Positions 47,406-56,583 of a DNA stretch of 64,000 bases are shown one piece after another. The translations under genes were made by a program, and so were the position numbers. Each line of letters starts with the position of its first letter. Positions within the stretch are counted from its first letter, which is position 1. The stretch is from Acinetobacter terrae (lineage in GTDB: Bacteria; Pseudomonadota; Gammaproteobacteria; Pseudomonadales; Moraxellaceae), in NCBI RefSeq assembly GCF_013004375.1, contig NZ_JABERI010000002.1:62001-126000 (forward strand), in the 5' to 3' direction. The notes under the pieces are model-generated. The model saw only the letters and a list, made by a program, of their open reading frames with translations, was not told where the DNA came from and did not search any database.

Positions 47406-47912
47406 ATGATCGTGAATAAGATAAAAAAGATTGTAGACGCTTTGCTTAGTCCTTCAGATCAACATTTGCAAGGAATGCAAAATATAAGAACAGATGAGGC
47501 AAATTTGGAGTTTGAACAGGCACAATGTTTTGAGCAGCTTGCGATTGAACATCATTTAACGTGTGATAATGATCAATCCTCTTATAACAATCGAAATGCA
47601 ATATGGAACTTTTTAAGTGCTGCCTTAAAAGGCCATAGTGATGCGCAATATAAACTAGGTGTATGTTATCTTCATGGGCAATTAGGCCTAGATAAAAACT
47701 ACACACATGCAGAAGAATGGCTAACAAAAGCAGCTAAGCAAGACCATAGTGATGCACAATATAAACTAGGTATATGTTATCTTCATGGACAATCAGGCCT
47801 AGATAAAAACTACACACATGCAGAAGAATGGCTAAAAAAAGCGGCTAAGCAAGGACATCATGAAGCACAAATGACCTTAGAAAAAGCATATAGCCAATTA
47901 GCTTTTTCCTAA
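47406..47912 (+). CDS. Sel1-repeat protein
   Basis: A 168-residue protein without an obvious signal peptide. ATG 47406 follows AGGAGAAAGGGG; a TTG six bases upstream is also in frame. After a helical N-terminus come Sel1/TPR-like repeats: AIWNFLSAALKGHSDAQYKLG, then two 37-residue units with AQYKLGxCYLHGQxGLDKNYTHAEEWLxKAAKQ. Such repeats mediate protein contacts. The two units are nearly identical in DNA, which shows a recent duplication. The role is unknown. Confidence 0.8.
   Translation: MIVNKIKKIVDALLSPSDQHLQGMQNIRTDEANLEFEQAQCFEQLAIEHHLTCDNDQSSYNNRNAIWNFLSAALKGHSDAQYKLGVCYLHGQLGLDKNYTHAEEWLTKAAKQDHSDAQYKLGICYLHGQSGLDKNYTHAEEWLKKAAKQGHHEAQMTLEKAYSQLAFS
47632..47853 (+). repeat. Two tandem 111-base repeats within the Sel1 gene
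   Basis: Units 47632-47742 and 47743-47853 differ at only a few bases, including long identical runs such as CCTAGATAAAAACTACACAC. The unit equals 37 codons, so copy-number change keeps the frame. Confidence 0.9.
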
Positions 47913-47923
47913 AAATTTCCAAT

Positions 47924-47951
47924 AAAAAACCAGCCCGGAGGCTGGTTTTTT
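47924..47951. terminator. Bidirectional terminator between the Sel1 gene and ettA
   Basis: AAAAAACCAGC pairs with GCTGGTTTTTT across a 6-base loop, between convergent genes. Confidence 0.85.
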
Positions 47952-47971
47952 AATCACACAAAAACAAGCAA

Positions 47972-49633
47972 TTAAACGCCGATTTTTTTGTATTTAGAAC
48001 GCTTTTGTACAGCAGCATCACCCAAACGTGACTGGCGATATGCTTCATATTCAGCATAGTTACCCGCGTAGAATTCAGGCTGTTCATTTTCAAATGACAA
48101 GATGTGTGTCGCAATACGGTCCAGGAACCAACGGTCATGCGATACCACCATTACCGTACCCGGGAATACAAGAATTGCATCCTCAAGCGCACGTAAAGTT
48201 TCGATATCCAAGTCGTTCGATGGTTCATCGAGCAAGATTACGTTCGCGCCTTGCTGCAAGACTTTTGCAAGTTGCAGACGGTTACGCTCACCACCAGACA
48301 AGCTGCCAACACGTTTTTGCTGATCTTGACCTTTAAAGTTGAAACGACCGATATAAGCACGTGATGCAATTTCGTAATCGCCCACTTTCAAGATATCAAG
48401 ACCGCCAGAAATTTCTTCCCAAACGGTTTTATTGTCATCCAAAGTATCACGTAACTGACCCACGTAAGCCACTTTAACGGATTCACCCAGAGTTACCGTA
48501 CCGGTATCTGGTTGTTGCTCGCCCGTCATCATACGAAACAGTGTCGTTTTACCTGCACCGTTAGGACCAACAATACCCACAATCGCAGTTGGTGGCACAG
48601 AGAAGGTTAAGTTCTCATACAGCAAACGACCATCAAATGATTTACTGATCCCTTCAACATCTACAACCTTGTTGCCTAAGCGTGGACCAGGTGGAATGTA
48701 GATTTCAGAGGTTTCATTACGTTGCTGGAACTCTTTAGAGTTAAGCTCTTCAAAACGCTCCATACGCGCTTTGTTTTTCTTTTGTTGACCTTTAGCATTA
48801 GAACGAACCCATTCAAGTTCTTTCTTCAATGCTTTAGCAAAAGATTCTTCCTGTTTGTTCTCTTGCTCTAAGCGGGCATTTTTCTGTTCCAACCAAGAAG
48901 AATAGTTACCTTGGTAAGGAATACCATGTCCACGGTCAAGCTCCAGAATCCACTCGGCCACGTTATCCAAGAAATAACGGTCATGCGTAATCGCAACAAT
49001 AGTACCCGCGAAGTCTTTCAAGAAACGTTCTAACCAGGTTACAGATTCTGCATCCAAATGGTTCGTCGGTTCATCAAGAAGCAACATGTCAGGTTTAGAA
49101 AGCAATAAACGACAAAGTGCTACACGGCGACGTTCACCACCTGAAAGCAAGTTTACGTCTGCATCCCAAGCTGGAAGGTTTAATGCAGCTGCTGCCTGAT
49201 CCATTTGGTTGCTTAAGTTATGCGCATCCCAAGTCTGGATAATCGCTTCTAATTTCTCTTGTTCTTTTGCAAGTGCATCAAAGTCAGCATCTTCTGCTGC
49301 ATATTCTGCAAATACTTCATCAAGACGCGCCAAAGCATCCAATGGTTCACGCAAACCATCTTCAACGTTACCACGAACATCTTTATTTGGATCTAATGGT
49401 GGTTCTTGCTCAAGATAACCGATTTTAATACCCGGTTGAGCACGCGCTTCACCTGAGAAATCTTTATCTACGCCCGCCATAATACGAAGCAAGGTAGATT
49501 TACCTGCACCGTTTAAACCAAGCACACCAATTTTTGCGCCTGGGAAAAATGATAAAGAGATGTCTTTCAGGATTTCGCGCTTAGGCGGAACCATCTTCGA
49601 CACACGGTTCATCGTGTAAATATATTGGGCCAC
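47972..49633 (-). CDS. ettA: Energy-dependent translational throttle protein EttA
   Basis: A 553-residue ABC-F protein with two ATPase domains and no membrane part. It binds the ribosomal E site and gates entry to elongation according to ATP/ADP. Walker A motifs are GLNGAGKST (about 39) and GPNGAGKTT (about 350). Signature motifs are LSGGERRR and LSGGERNR, and Walker B motifs are LLLDEPTNHLD and ILLDEPSNDLD. The arm and linker region (GIPYQGNYSSWLEQK) matches EttA rather than Uup. It begins MAQYIYTMNRVSK, as in most orthologues. Confidence 0.95.
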   Translation of the reverse strand: MAQYIYTMNRVSKMVPPKREILKDISLSFFPGAKIGVLGLNGAGKSTLLRIMAGVDKDFSGEARAQPGIKIGYLEQEPPLDPNKDVRGNVEDGLREPLDALARLDEVFAEYAAEDADFDALAKEQEKLEAIIQTWDAHNLSNQMDQAAAALNLPAWDADVNLLSGGERRRVALCRLLLSKPDMLLLDEPTNHLDAESVTWLERFLKDFAGTIVAITHDRYFLDNVAEWILELDRGHGIPYQGNYSSWLEQKNARLEQENKQEESFAKALKKELEWVRSNAKGQQKKNKARMERFEELNSKEFQQRNETSEIYIPPGPRLGNKVVDVEGISKSFDGRLLYENLTFSVPPTAIVGIVGPNGAGKTTLFRMMTGEQQPDTGTVTLGESVKVAYVGQLRDTLDDNKTVWEEISGGLDILKVGDYEIASRAYIGRFNFKGQDQQKRVGSLSGGERNRLQLAKVLQQGANVILLDEPSNDLDIETLRALEDAILVFPGTVMVVSHDRWFLDRIATHILSFENEQPEFYAGNYAEYEAYRQSRLGDAAVQKRSKYKKIGV

Positions 49634-49940
49634 GTAGGACTCCTCTATAGAAAAAACAACATTCGCATAGCAATAATATTATGCGAACAAATAATTGCCG
49701 GCATTATACGATGAAAGTGCCGAAAAAATAAGGCATAGCTTCCATCTTCAATAGAATGTTACAACTCAGGACACGTTTATTTTTTAAACATATTCATCCA
49801 CAGTTAATTTTGTTCAGCTTGCACTGAAAATTAACATTCATATGAATATTTAAGATAACAATTTCATTTAAATAGCGCTTTGACTTATATAAGAAAATGC
49901 TAAACTGGATCAATATTTAACTCACGAAGATGATGTAAAC
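49634..49940. other. Divergent intergenic region between ettA and metY
   Basis: About 300 bases with TTGACT near 49871 before metY, but the possible -10 boxes are not well spaced. No operator or leader structure is clear. Confidence 0.35.
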
Positions 49941-51218
49941 ATGACCTATAAAGATGAAACCCTGGCCATTCATGCCGGTTATAGCCCAGACCCAACAACA
50001 AAAGCCGTGGCTGTACCTATTTATCAAACTACATCTTATGCCTTTGACAATACTCAACATGGGGCCGATTTGTTCGATTTAAAGGTTCAAGGGAATATCT
50101 ATACCCGTATTATGAACCCGACAACAGCTGTCTTAGAGCAACGTCTGGCTGCGCTTGAAGGCGGTATTGGCGCATTGGCTTTAGCTTCGGGCATGTCAGC
50201 TATTACCTATTCCATTCAGACCATTGCCGAAGCGGGTGACAATATTGCCTCTGTTTCCACTTTATATGGCGGAACTTACAACTTGTTTGCACACACCTTG
50301 CCAAAACAAGGCATTGAAGTGCGTTTCTTCGATTATCAAGATCCTGAAGCACTACGAGGCTTGATTGATGACAAAACCAAACTGGTGTTTGTGGAATCGA
50401 TTGGTAATCCACTTGGCAATATCATCGACCTAGAAGCGATTTCGAAAATTGCCCATGAATATGGTGTACCCGTTATTGTCGATAATACGGTTGCCACCCC
50501 TGCTCTATTGAAACCCTTTGAACATGGGGCAGACATTGTGGTGCACTCACTAACTAAATATATTGGCGGTCACGGCAACTCGATTGGCGGTGCCATTGTT
50601 GATAGCGGCAAATTCCCTTGGGGCAAATATCCTGAACGTTTCAAAGTCTTGAATACGCCTGATCCTAGTTATCATGGTGTCAACTATGTTGAAGCTTTAG
50701 GTGCAGCGGCTTATATCGCACGTGCGCGTGTGGTGCCATTACGCAATACCGGTGCAGCGATTAGCCCACTGAGCGTATTCCTGATTCTGCAAGGTTTAGA
50801 AACTTTAAATTTACGTATGGAACGCCATACTGAAAATGCGCAAAAAGTGGCTGAATATTTACAGCAGCATCCAAAAGTGAAATGGGTCAATTATGCCGGC
50901 TTAAAAGATCATCCACAGCATGCTTTGGCGCAAAAATATGTGAAAGGTAAACCATCTGCGATTCTGTCTTTTGGCGTACAAGATGGTCTTGAAGGAGGCA
51001 CTCGCTTTATTGATGCGTTGCAACTGTTCACCCGTCTGGTGAATATTGGTGATGCAAAAAGCCTCGCCTGCCACCCTGCTACCACCACCCATCGTCAGCT
51101 CAATGAAGAAGAACTAAAGTCTGCTGGAGTCAGTACTGACATGGTGCGCTTATCGGTTGGGATTGAGCATATTGATGATTTGATTGCAGATTTAGAACAG
51201 GCACTGGCTCAAGTTTAA
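49941..51218 (+). CDS. metY: O-acetylhomoserine sulfhydrylase / aminocarboxypropyltransferase
   Basis: A 425-residue PLP enzyme of the Cys/Met metabolism family that makes homocysteine from O-acetyl- or O-succinylhomoserine and sulfide. Features are TLAIHAGYSPDPTTKAVAVP at the N-terminus, YTRIMNPTTAVLEQRLAALEGG, the PLP phosphate site GMSAITY, and the Schiff-base Lys in HSLTKYIGGHGNSIGG (about 205). The 425-residue length and insertion favour MetY over MetB/MetZ. It is monocistronic with a strong terminator. Its neighbours are not sulfur genes. Confidence 0.93.
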   Translation: MTYKDETLAIHAGYSPDPTTKAVAVPIYQTTSYAFDNTQHGADLFDLKVQGNIYTRIMNPTTAVLEQRLAALEGGIGALALASGMSAITYSIQTIAEAGDNIASVSTLYGGTYNLFAHTLPKQGIEVRFFDYQDPEALRGLIDDKTKLVFVESIGNPLGNIIDLEAISKIAHEYGVPVIVDNTVATPALLKPFEHGADIVVHSLTKYIGGHGNSIGGAIVDSGKFPWGKYPERFKVLNTPDPSYHGVNYVEALGAAAYIARARVVPLRNTGAAISPLSVFLILQGLETLNLRMERHTENAQKVAEYLQQHPKVKWVNYAGLKDHPQHALAQKYVKGKPSAILSFGVQDGLEGGTRFIDALQLFTRLVNIGDAKSLACHPATTTHRQLNEEELKSAGVSTDMVRLSVGIEHIDDLIADLEQALAQV

Positions 51219-51241
51219 TTTTTTGCAAGCTACTTTAAATT

Positions 51242-51273
51242 AAACCTTCTTCCTCATCAGGAAGAAGGTTTTT
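51242..51273 (+). terminator. Terminator of metY
   Basis: AAACCTTCTTCCT pairs with AGGAAGAAGGTTT across a 4-base loop, followed by a T-run. Confidence 0.85.
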
Positions 51274-51533
51274 ATTTCTTAAATACTTTGTGCTTATTTC
51301 TCTTGGCTTTGTTTTGAATTCGTGGTAAAAATTAAGTTATAAGAAGAATGAAAATAGAGCAATTACTCTAATTATATTTGTAAATTCAACAACTTATTTA
51401 TAGATTTTTTTTAAACTTTGGTTATCATAACCGAGATGAGAAGAGCTCAATTCCCCAATATTTTGAGCCAAATAATCAACTACAAAAAACATAATCTAGA
51501 ATTTTGTTCTATTTAAATCAGGAAAAAAACAGC

Positions 51534-52421
51534 GTGAATTCAAGACTAGAGAAACTCTTTCGCAACCGAGTCAACGGTAAAGTGGTTTTAATTACAGGTG
51601 CATCCAGTGGTATTGGCTTAACTGCTGCACATAAACTTGCCGATGCAGGCGCACATGTTTTATTGGTTGCACGTACCAAAGAAACATTAGATCAAGTTAA
51701 ACAAGAAATTGAAGCAAAAGGTGGACAGGCTTCAGTGTTTCCATGTGATTTAAATAACATGGAATCGATTGATGAAGTCTCTAAACAAATTTTAGCATCT
51801 GTCGATCATATTGATATTTTAATTAATAATGCAGGACGTTCTATTCGTCGTGCGGTACATGAATCATCAGATCGTTTTCATGATTTTGAACGCACAATGC
51901 AGCTGAATTACTTCGGTGCCATCCGTTTGGTGATGAATATTCTCCCGCAGATGATGGTTCGTCGCGATGGTCATATCATTAATATCAGCTCGATTGGTGT
52001 ATTGGCCAATGCAACACGTTTTTCAGCTTACGTCGCATCTAAAGCTGCACTGGATGCATTCAGCCGTTGTCTGTCTGCCGAAGTTCATTCGCATAAAATT
52101 GCGATTACTTCAGTTTACATGCCATTGGTACGCACTCCGATGATTGCGCCAACCAAAATTTATAAATATGTACCAACACTTTCTCCTGAACAGGCGGCAG
52201 ATTTAATTGCATATGCAATTGTGAAACGTCCGAAGAAAGTGGCGACCCACTTAGGTCGTTTGGCATCGATCACCTACTCTATCGCACCAGATATCAATAA
52301 TAAATTGATGTCGATTGGTTATAACCTGTTCCCAAGCTCTTCTGCTTCGGTAGGTCAACCACAGAAACTGAATTGGGTTCAAAAAGCATATGCTCGTTTG
52401 TTCCCGGGTGAACATTGGTAA
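51534..52421 (+). CDS. acr1: Fatty acyl-CoA reductase Acr1 (short-chain dehydrogenase)
   Basis: A 295-residue SDR-family protein. Cofactor motif TGASSGIG lies at about 23-30, NNAG at about 102, and the catalytic Ser and Tyr-x3-Lys in NISSIGV and YVASKAALD. Long segments (RSIRRAVHESSDRFHDFERT, YMPLVRTPMIAPTKIYKYVP, and the C-terminal LFPGEHW) match the Acinetobacter baylyi Acr1 as I know it. That enzyme reduces long-chain acyl-CoA to fatty aldehyde for wax-ester synthesis. GTG 51534 after CAGGAAAAA gives the known length; an in-frame TTG at 51504 is less likely. No wax synthase gene is adjacent. Confidence 0.9.
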   Translation: MNSRLEKLFRNRVNGKVVLITGASSGIGLTAAHKLADAGAHVLLVARTKETLDQVKQEIEAKGGQASVFPCDLNNMESIDEVSKQILASVDHIDILINNAGRSIRRAVHESSDRFHDFERTMQLNYFGAIRLVMNILPQMMVRRDGHIINISSIGVLANATRFSAYVASKAALDAFSRCLSAEVHSHKIAITSVYMPLVRTPMIAPTKIYKYVPTLSPEQAADLIAYAIVKRPKKVATHLGRLASITYSIAPDINNKLMSIGYNLFPSSSASVGQPQKLNWVQKAYARLFPGEHW

Positions 52422-52435
52422 AATTGTGCAATATT

Positions 52436-52461
52436 AAGCCAGTCATTAGACTGGCTTTTTT
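52436..52461 (+). terminator. Terminator of acr1
   Basis: AAGCCAGTC pairs with GACTGGCTT across a 4-base loop, followed by T6. Confidence 0.85.
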
Positions 52462-52501
52462 ATGTTATAAACACACATCATTTTTTTGTTTTTAGATTTT
52501 T

Positions 52502-52816
52502 ATGCGGATCGCTGCTGTTATTTTTCAATATGCCTGTTTTGCTTTTGCCCTTTTCCTTTGCTACCAAATAGCGACTTCTATCTATCTACAAGATTATAAA
52601 TTGATGGATATAGTCAGTGATGTCGGTAGTATTTTAATTTGTATTGATTTGGCTATGTTCTTGCATTTCAACAAGTCGATGGCATCGATAAAAATGAAAG
52701 GAACTTCTCAACAGTCTCCTGTGCAAGTTTCAACAGTAGAAAAAGTGAGTCGTAAATTGGGGCATTTAGGCATCATGCTAATTATTTGCAGTTGGATTGT
52801 GCCAAAGCTTGCATAA
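52502..52816 (+). CDS. Small membrane protein of unknown function
   Basis: A 104-residue protein with membrane segments at about 4-24, 35-55 and 84-101 and a basic loop between the second and third (KSMASIKMKG). I do not recognise a family. The start ATG 52502 follows a weak site. It is convergent with tex, and a bidirectional terminator separates them. Confidence 0.6.
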   Translation: MRIAAVIFQYACFAFALFLCYQIATSIYLQDYKLMDIVSDVGSILICIDLAMFLHFNKSMASIKMKGTSQQSPVQVSTVEKVSRKLGHLGIMLIICSWIVPKLA

Positions 52817-52843
52817 AAAAACCTCCCATTAGGGAGGTTTTTT
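52815..52843. terminator. Bidirectional terminator between the small membrane protein gene and tex
   Basis: AAAAAAACCTCCC pairs with GGGAGGTTTTTT across a short loop, with T-runs both ways. Confidence 0.85.
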
Positions 52844-52865
52844 AAATCTTAAAGAACTCTAAAAA

Positions 52866-55220
52866 TTATTTAGAACCTTTAATCCCTGCTTGTAATAACA
52901 ATGTACCCAAACCACCAATTTTTTGCTCTTGTGGCTTAGCAGATTGAGGTTTTTTGCCTTGTGGTCGATCACCCTGAGGACGAGCATTTTGCGGACGCTT
53001 CGCTTGTGGCTTACGTTCCCCACGTTGTTCAGTTTGCTCACGGCGTGGCTGACGTGGAGCTTTCGCTGGTGCTTCTGAACCTTCAGGACGCATCGACAAA
53101 TTGACACGGTTACGTTCAGCATCCACTTGTAATACACGTACTTGAACGATTTGACCTGGTTTCACCACTTTATGCGGATCCGCTACAAATTCATTGGCAA
53201 GTTCAGAAATATGTACCAAACCGTCTTGATGTACGCCGACATCAACGAATGCACCGAAGTTGGTGACATTAGTGATCACGCCTTCTAGCTGCATGCCTTC
53301 AGTCAATTGTGATACTTCAGTAATGTCTTCAAGGAATTTTGCAGTACGGAATTCTGGACGTGGGTCACGACCTGGTTTTTCAAGTTCGCTAAGTACGTCT
53401 TGAATGGTAGGCAGACCAAACTTGTCATCGGCAAATTCTTCTGCATTCACCTGGCGAATGATTTCAGAATTACCAATAATATCTTTTACAGTCGTTGCTT
53501 TTGCTTCAACAATTTTGCTCACCAAAGCATAGCTTTCAGGGTGAACTGCAGACGCATCCAATGGTTCAGAACCATCTTGAATACGCAAGAAACCAGCCGC
53601 CTGTTCAAACGTACGCTCACCTAAACGAGGTACATTTTTCAAGGCTTGACGGTTGTCAAAACGACCATTTTCTTTACGGTATTCAAAAATCTGTTGTGCA
53701 ATCGATTTATTCAAACCTGCGATATACGACAGAATTGCAGGAGATGCTGTATTTACATCCACACCGACCGAGTTCACACAGTCTTCAACCACAGCTTCAA
53801 GCGTTTTCGCCAAACCTGTTTGATTCACGTCATGTTGATATTGACCTACACCAATCGACTTAGGATCAATTTTCACAAGTTCAGCCAATGGATCTTGTAA
53901 ACGACGTGCAATCGATACTGCACCACGAATTGAAACGTCTAGCTCTGGCAATTCTTGCGAAGCCAATTCAGATGCTGAATAAACCGATGCACCCGCTTCA
54001 GATACTGAAACACGTGTAAGGTTCAAGTCTGCGTTTGCAGCCATCATTTCCGCAACAACGGCTTCAGTTTCACGGCTAGCTGTGCCATTACCAATCGCAA
54101 TTAAATCGACATTGAATTCACGGCAAAGACGTGCAAGTTCAGCAATTGAACCTTCTTTGTCTTCTTTTGGCGCAAATGGGTAAATGGTGCTATGGGCAAC
54201 CACATCACCAGAAGCATTCACTACAGCCAGTTTCACACCAGTACGGATACCAGGATCAACACCCAAAGTCGTACGCGCGCCTGCAGGTGCAGAAAGCAAT
54301 AAATGACGCAAGTTTTCAGCAAATACATCCATTGCTTCAGCTTCAGCGCTAAGACGTTTTTCAGTCAGTAATGAATGTTCGATTTGTGGACGGACTTTAC
54401 CTAACCAGAACAGTTTAGCGGTTTGTTTTAAGTAATCTGCACGCGCTTGTGGTTGAACCGAATCAAGATTGTATTCAGTTTCAATACGCGCCAATAGTGC
54501 GTCATCTTCACCATCAACCTTTAAGCCCAATACGTTTTCTTGACGACCACGTAACATTGCAAGCAAGCGATGTGAAGCTACTTTATTGAAGTTTTCAGAA
54601 AAATCGAAGTAATCGCGGAATTTCTTGCCGACTTCTTTTTTCTCTTCACTTGCAACTGCGCTTTTTAAAACAGCGGTTTTAGCAAAGGTCGCTTTTAATT
54701 CTGTAGTCAAAGCAATGTTTTGCGCCCAATCATCAATCAGAATGTGTTGGATCGCATCAAGCTGACTTTCCACATCTGGATAATCTTCATGGCTAAAACT
54801 AGCTAAAGCTTCAGTTGGATCAACCTGCTCTGCAAAGATTTTTGCCGCGATTGGACCCAAGCCTGCTTCTTTGGCTTTAAATGACTTGCTGGTACGTTTT
54901 GGACGATACGGTGCGTAAAGTTCTTCTAAAGCATTCTTGGTTTCAGCAGCGTTTACGCGGTTCAGTAAATCATCTGACAATTTATTTTGTTCTTTCAGAG
55001 ATTCAATAACTTTTTCACGGCGCTCAAATAAATCGCGTAAATACGATAAACGCGTGTCGAGTTGGCGTAACTGCGTATCGTCTAAGCCCTGAGTTACCTC
55101 TTTACGGTAACGTGCAATAAATGGAACGCTTGCACCTTCATCAATCAGCTTGATGGCAGCTTCTACTTGATTTGGACGTACGGCAATTTCTTTTGCTAAC
55201 TGCTGAACTAAGTCAGTCAT
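52866..55220 (-). CDS. tex: Tex-type RNA-binding transcription accessory protein
   Basis: A 784-residue protein with the N-terminal Tex helical domain (VPFIARYRKEVTQGLDDTQLR, about 36-56). A YqgF/RNase H-like domain follows (LGVDPGIRTGVKLAVV, about 325), then HhH motifs (NTASPAILSYIAGLN and VPRLGERTFEQAAGFLRI) and an S1 domain (about 640-710, GVITNVTNFGAFVDVGVHQDGLVHIS). The C-terminal tail is rich in Arg, Gln, Pro and Lys (for example RPQGDRPQGKKPQ), a typical disordered RNA-binding extension. ATG 55220 (MTDLVQQL) is preferred over an in-frame GTG at 55235. Confidence 0.94.
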   Translation of the reverse strand: MTDLVQQLAKEIAVRPNQVEAAIKLIDEGASVPFIARYRKEVTQGLDDTQLRQLDTRLSYLRDLFERREKVIESLKEQNKLSDDLLNRVNAAETKNALEELYAPYRPKRTSKSFKAKEAGLGPIAAKIFAEQVDPTEALASFSHEDYPDVESQLDAIQHILIDDWAQNIALTTELKATFAKTAVLKSAVASEEKKEVGKKFRDYFDFSENFNKVASHRLLAMLRGRQENVLGLKVDGEDDALLARIETEYNLDSVQPQARADYLKQTAKLFWLGKVRPQIEHSLLTEKRLSAEAEAMDVFAENLRHLLLSAPAGARTTLGVDPGIRTGVKLAVVNASGDVVAHSTIYPFAPKEDKEGSIAELARLCREFNVDLIAIGNGTASRETEAVVAEMMAANADLNLTRVSVSEAGASVYSASELASQELPELDVSIRGAVSIARRLQDPLAELVKIDPKSIGVGQYQHDVNQTGLAKTLEAVVEDCVNSVGVDVNTASPAILSYIAGLNKSIAQQIFEYRKENGRFDNRQALKNVPRLGERTFEQAAGFLRIQDGSEPLDASAVHPESYALVSKIVEAKATTVKDIIGNSEIIRQVNAEEFADDKFGLPTIQDVLSELEKPGRDPRPEFRTAKFLEDITEVSQLTEGMQLEGVITNVTNFGAFVDVGVHQDGLVHISELANEFVADPHKVVKPGQIVQVRVLQVDAERNRVNLSMRPEGSEAPAKAPRQPRREQTEQRGERKPQAKRPQNARPQGDRPQGKKPQSAKPQEQKIGGLGTLLLQAGIKGSK

Positions 55221-55556
55221 CGTGTTTGATCCCACAAGGATAAGTACTAAATGGCATGATTATAAAGACCAAGACCATAAAATCCACAATTGTTTTTATT
55301 AAATTTATAAGTGGTCAATATTGCCAATTCATGTCATTTTCATAATTCCCTACAAAATTAAGTGATAAGTCGTTTTTTAATCTACATATTAAGCGAGATT
55401 CACTATAATTTAGATGTATACATTTGGTATCTATGTCTTGATTTTACCTGCTATATTTGTTGCTTTAGAGCATAGTAAACAGATACAAATGAATCGTATA
55501 CTCAAGGCTATCCGAACTTTTGTTTACGATGACAATAAAGAATAAAGGAGCACATC
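55221..55556. other. Divergent intergenic region between tex and ompR
   Basis: About 335 AT-rich bases hold both promoters. A TATAAT at 55404-55409 could be the ompR -10 box, but no good -35 accompanies it. No other structure is clear. Confidence 0.35.
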
Positions 55557-56321
55557 ATGAGTTTAGTTGTACCTGCTGAAAAAACAGATCCAGTACAAAA
55601 CGAAACTGATCGCGTCGAACGCATTCTCGTTGTAGATGATGATGTGCGTTTACGTACGTTATTACAGCGCTTTCTAGAAGATAAAGGCTTCGTGGTCAAA
55701 ACTGCACACGACGCAACACAAATGGATCGTTTATTACAGCGCGAACTTTTCTCTCTGATCGTGCTCGATTTCATGCTTCCGGTTGAAGATGGCTTAAGTA
55801 TTTGCCGCCGTTTACGCCAGTCGAATATCGACACACCGATTATCATGTTGACTGCACGTGGCAGCGACTCTGACCGTATTGCAGGGCTTGAAGCCGGTGC
55901 AGATGACTACTTGCCAAAACCATTTAATCCAAATGAGCTATTAGCGCGTATTCGTGCAGTACTACGTCGTCAAGTACGCGAAGTTCCAGGTGCACCGAGT
56001 CAGCACATGGAAGTTGTGAGCTTTGGTCCATGGTCGCTTGATTTATCAACACGTACCCTTACTCGTGAAGGTCAAGTGGTTACCCTCACTACAGGTGAGT
56101 TCGCCGTGCTTAAGGCCTTGGTTCAACATCCGCGTGAACCTTTGACTCGTGATAAATTGATGAACCTTGCGCGTGGTCGTGAATGGGGTGCGATGGAACG
56201 CTCTATTGATGTTCAGGTGTCTCGTTTACGTCGTCTGGTTGAAGAGAACCCTGCCCGCGCGCGTTATATCCAAACTGTTTGGGGCGTAGGTTATGTTTTT
56301 GTTCCAGATGGTGCAGAATAA
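55557..56321 (+). CDS. ompR: OmpR response regulator
   Basis: A 254-residue two-component regulator. The receiver domain (about 21-135) has the acidic pair in VVDDDV, phospho-acceptor Asp71 in VLDFMLP, and Lys in LPKPF. The C-terminal winged helix (about 150-248) has ELFAVL-like TGEFAVLKALV, ERSIDVQVSRLRRLVEENPA and TVWGVGYVF, typical of OmpR. ATG 55557 follows AAGGAGCAC. The partner kinase gene lies 262 bases downstream on the same strand. Envelope and osmotic control is expected from the family. Confidence 0.93.
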   Translation: MSLVVPAEKTDPVQNETDRVERILVVDDDVRLRTLLQRFLEDKGFVVKTAHDATQMDRLLQRELFSLIVLDFMLPVEDGLSICRRLRQSNIDTPIIMLTARGSDSDRIAGLEAGADDYLPKPFNPNELLARIRAVLRRQVREVPGAPSQHMEVVSFGPWSLDLSTRTLTREGQVVTLTTGEFAVLKALVQHPREPLTRDKLMNLARGREWGAMERSIDVQVSRLRRLVEENPARARYIQTVWGVGYVFVPDGAE

Positions 56322-56368
56322 AAACGCTCAACGCGGATAATTCTTCGCGATATTAATTATCCCTAAAA

Positions 56369-56493
56369 GCCATTCGCTGCTGTTTGAGCCCGCCCTTCTT
56401 TAAAAGCTCGCATGCAAATGCGCGAGTTCAGCGAATGGCAAAGTTTTTACTTGCGTAACAGTGTTACTCATTTTTTCAAAAAAAGTAACATAA
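56369..56493 (+). repeat. Stem-loop structures in the ompR-envZ gap
   Basis: GCCATTCGCTG (56369-56379) is perfectly inverted as CAGCGAATGGC (56429-56439), enclosing CTCGCAT/ATGCGCGAG. A second hairpin near 56464-56493 pairs GTTACT-N2-TTTTTT with AAAAAAAGTAAC. They could terminate, attenuate or protect the ompR-envZ message. Confidence 0.6.
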
Positions 56494-56583
56494 GAAGCTC
56501 CTTCCATCGAAGGTACAGGCAGTAAGATTCCACCGCGAATATTATTACTGTTCAATTTAAAAAAATACCTACAGGAAGCTGGT

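Noticed and set aside
47632-47853. Repeats as a CRISPR-like array
   Set aside because: The two units are directly adjacent without spacers and encode Sel1 repeats in frame.
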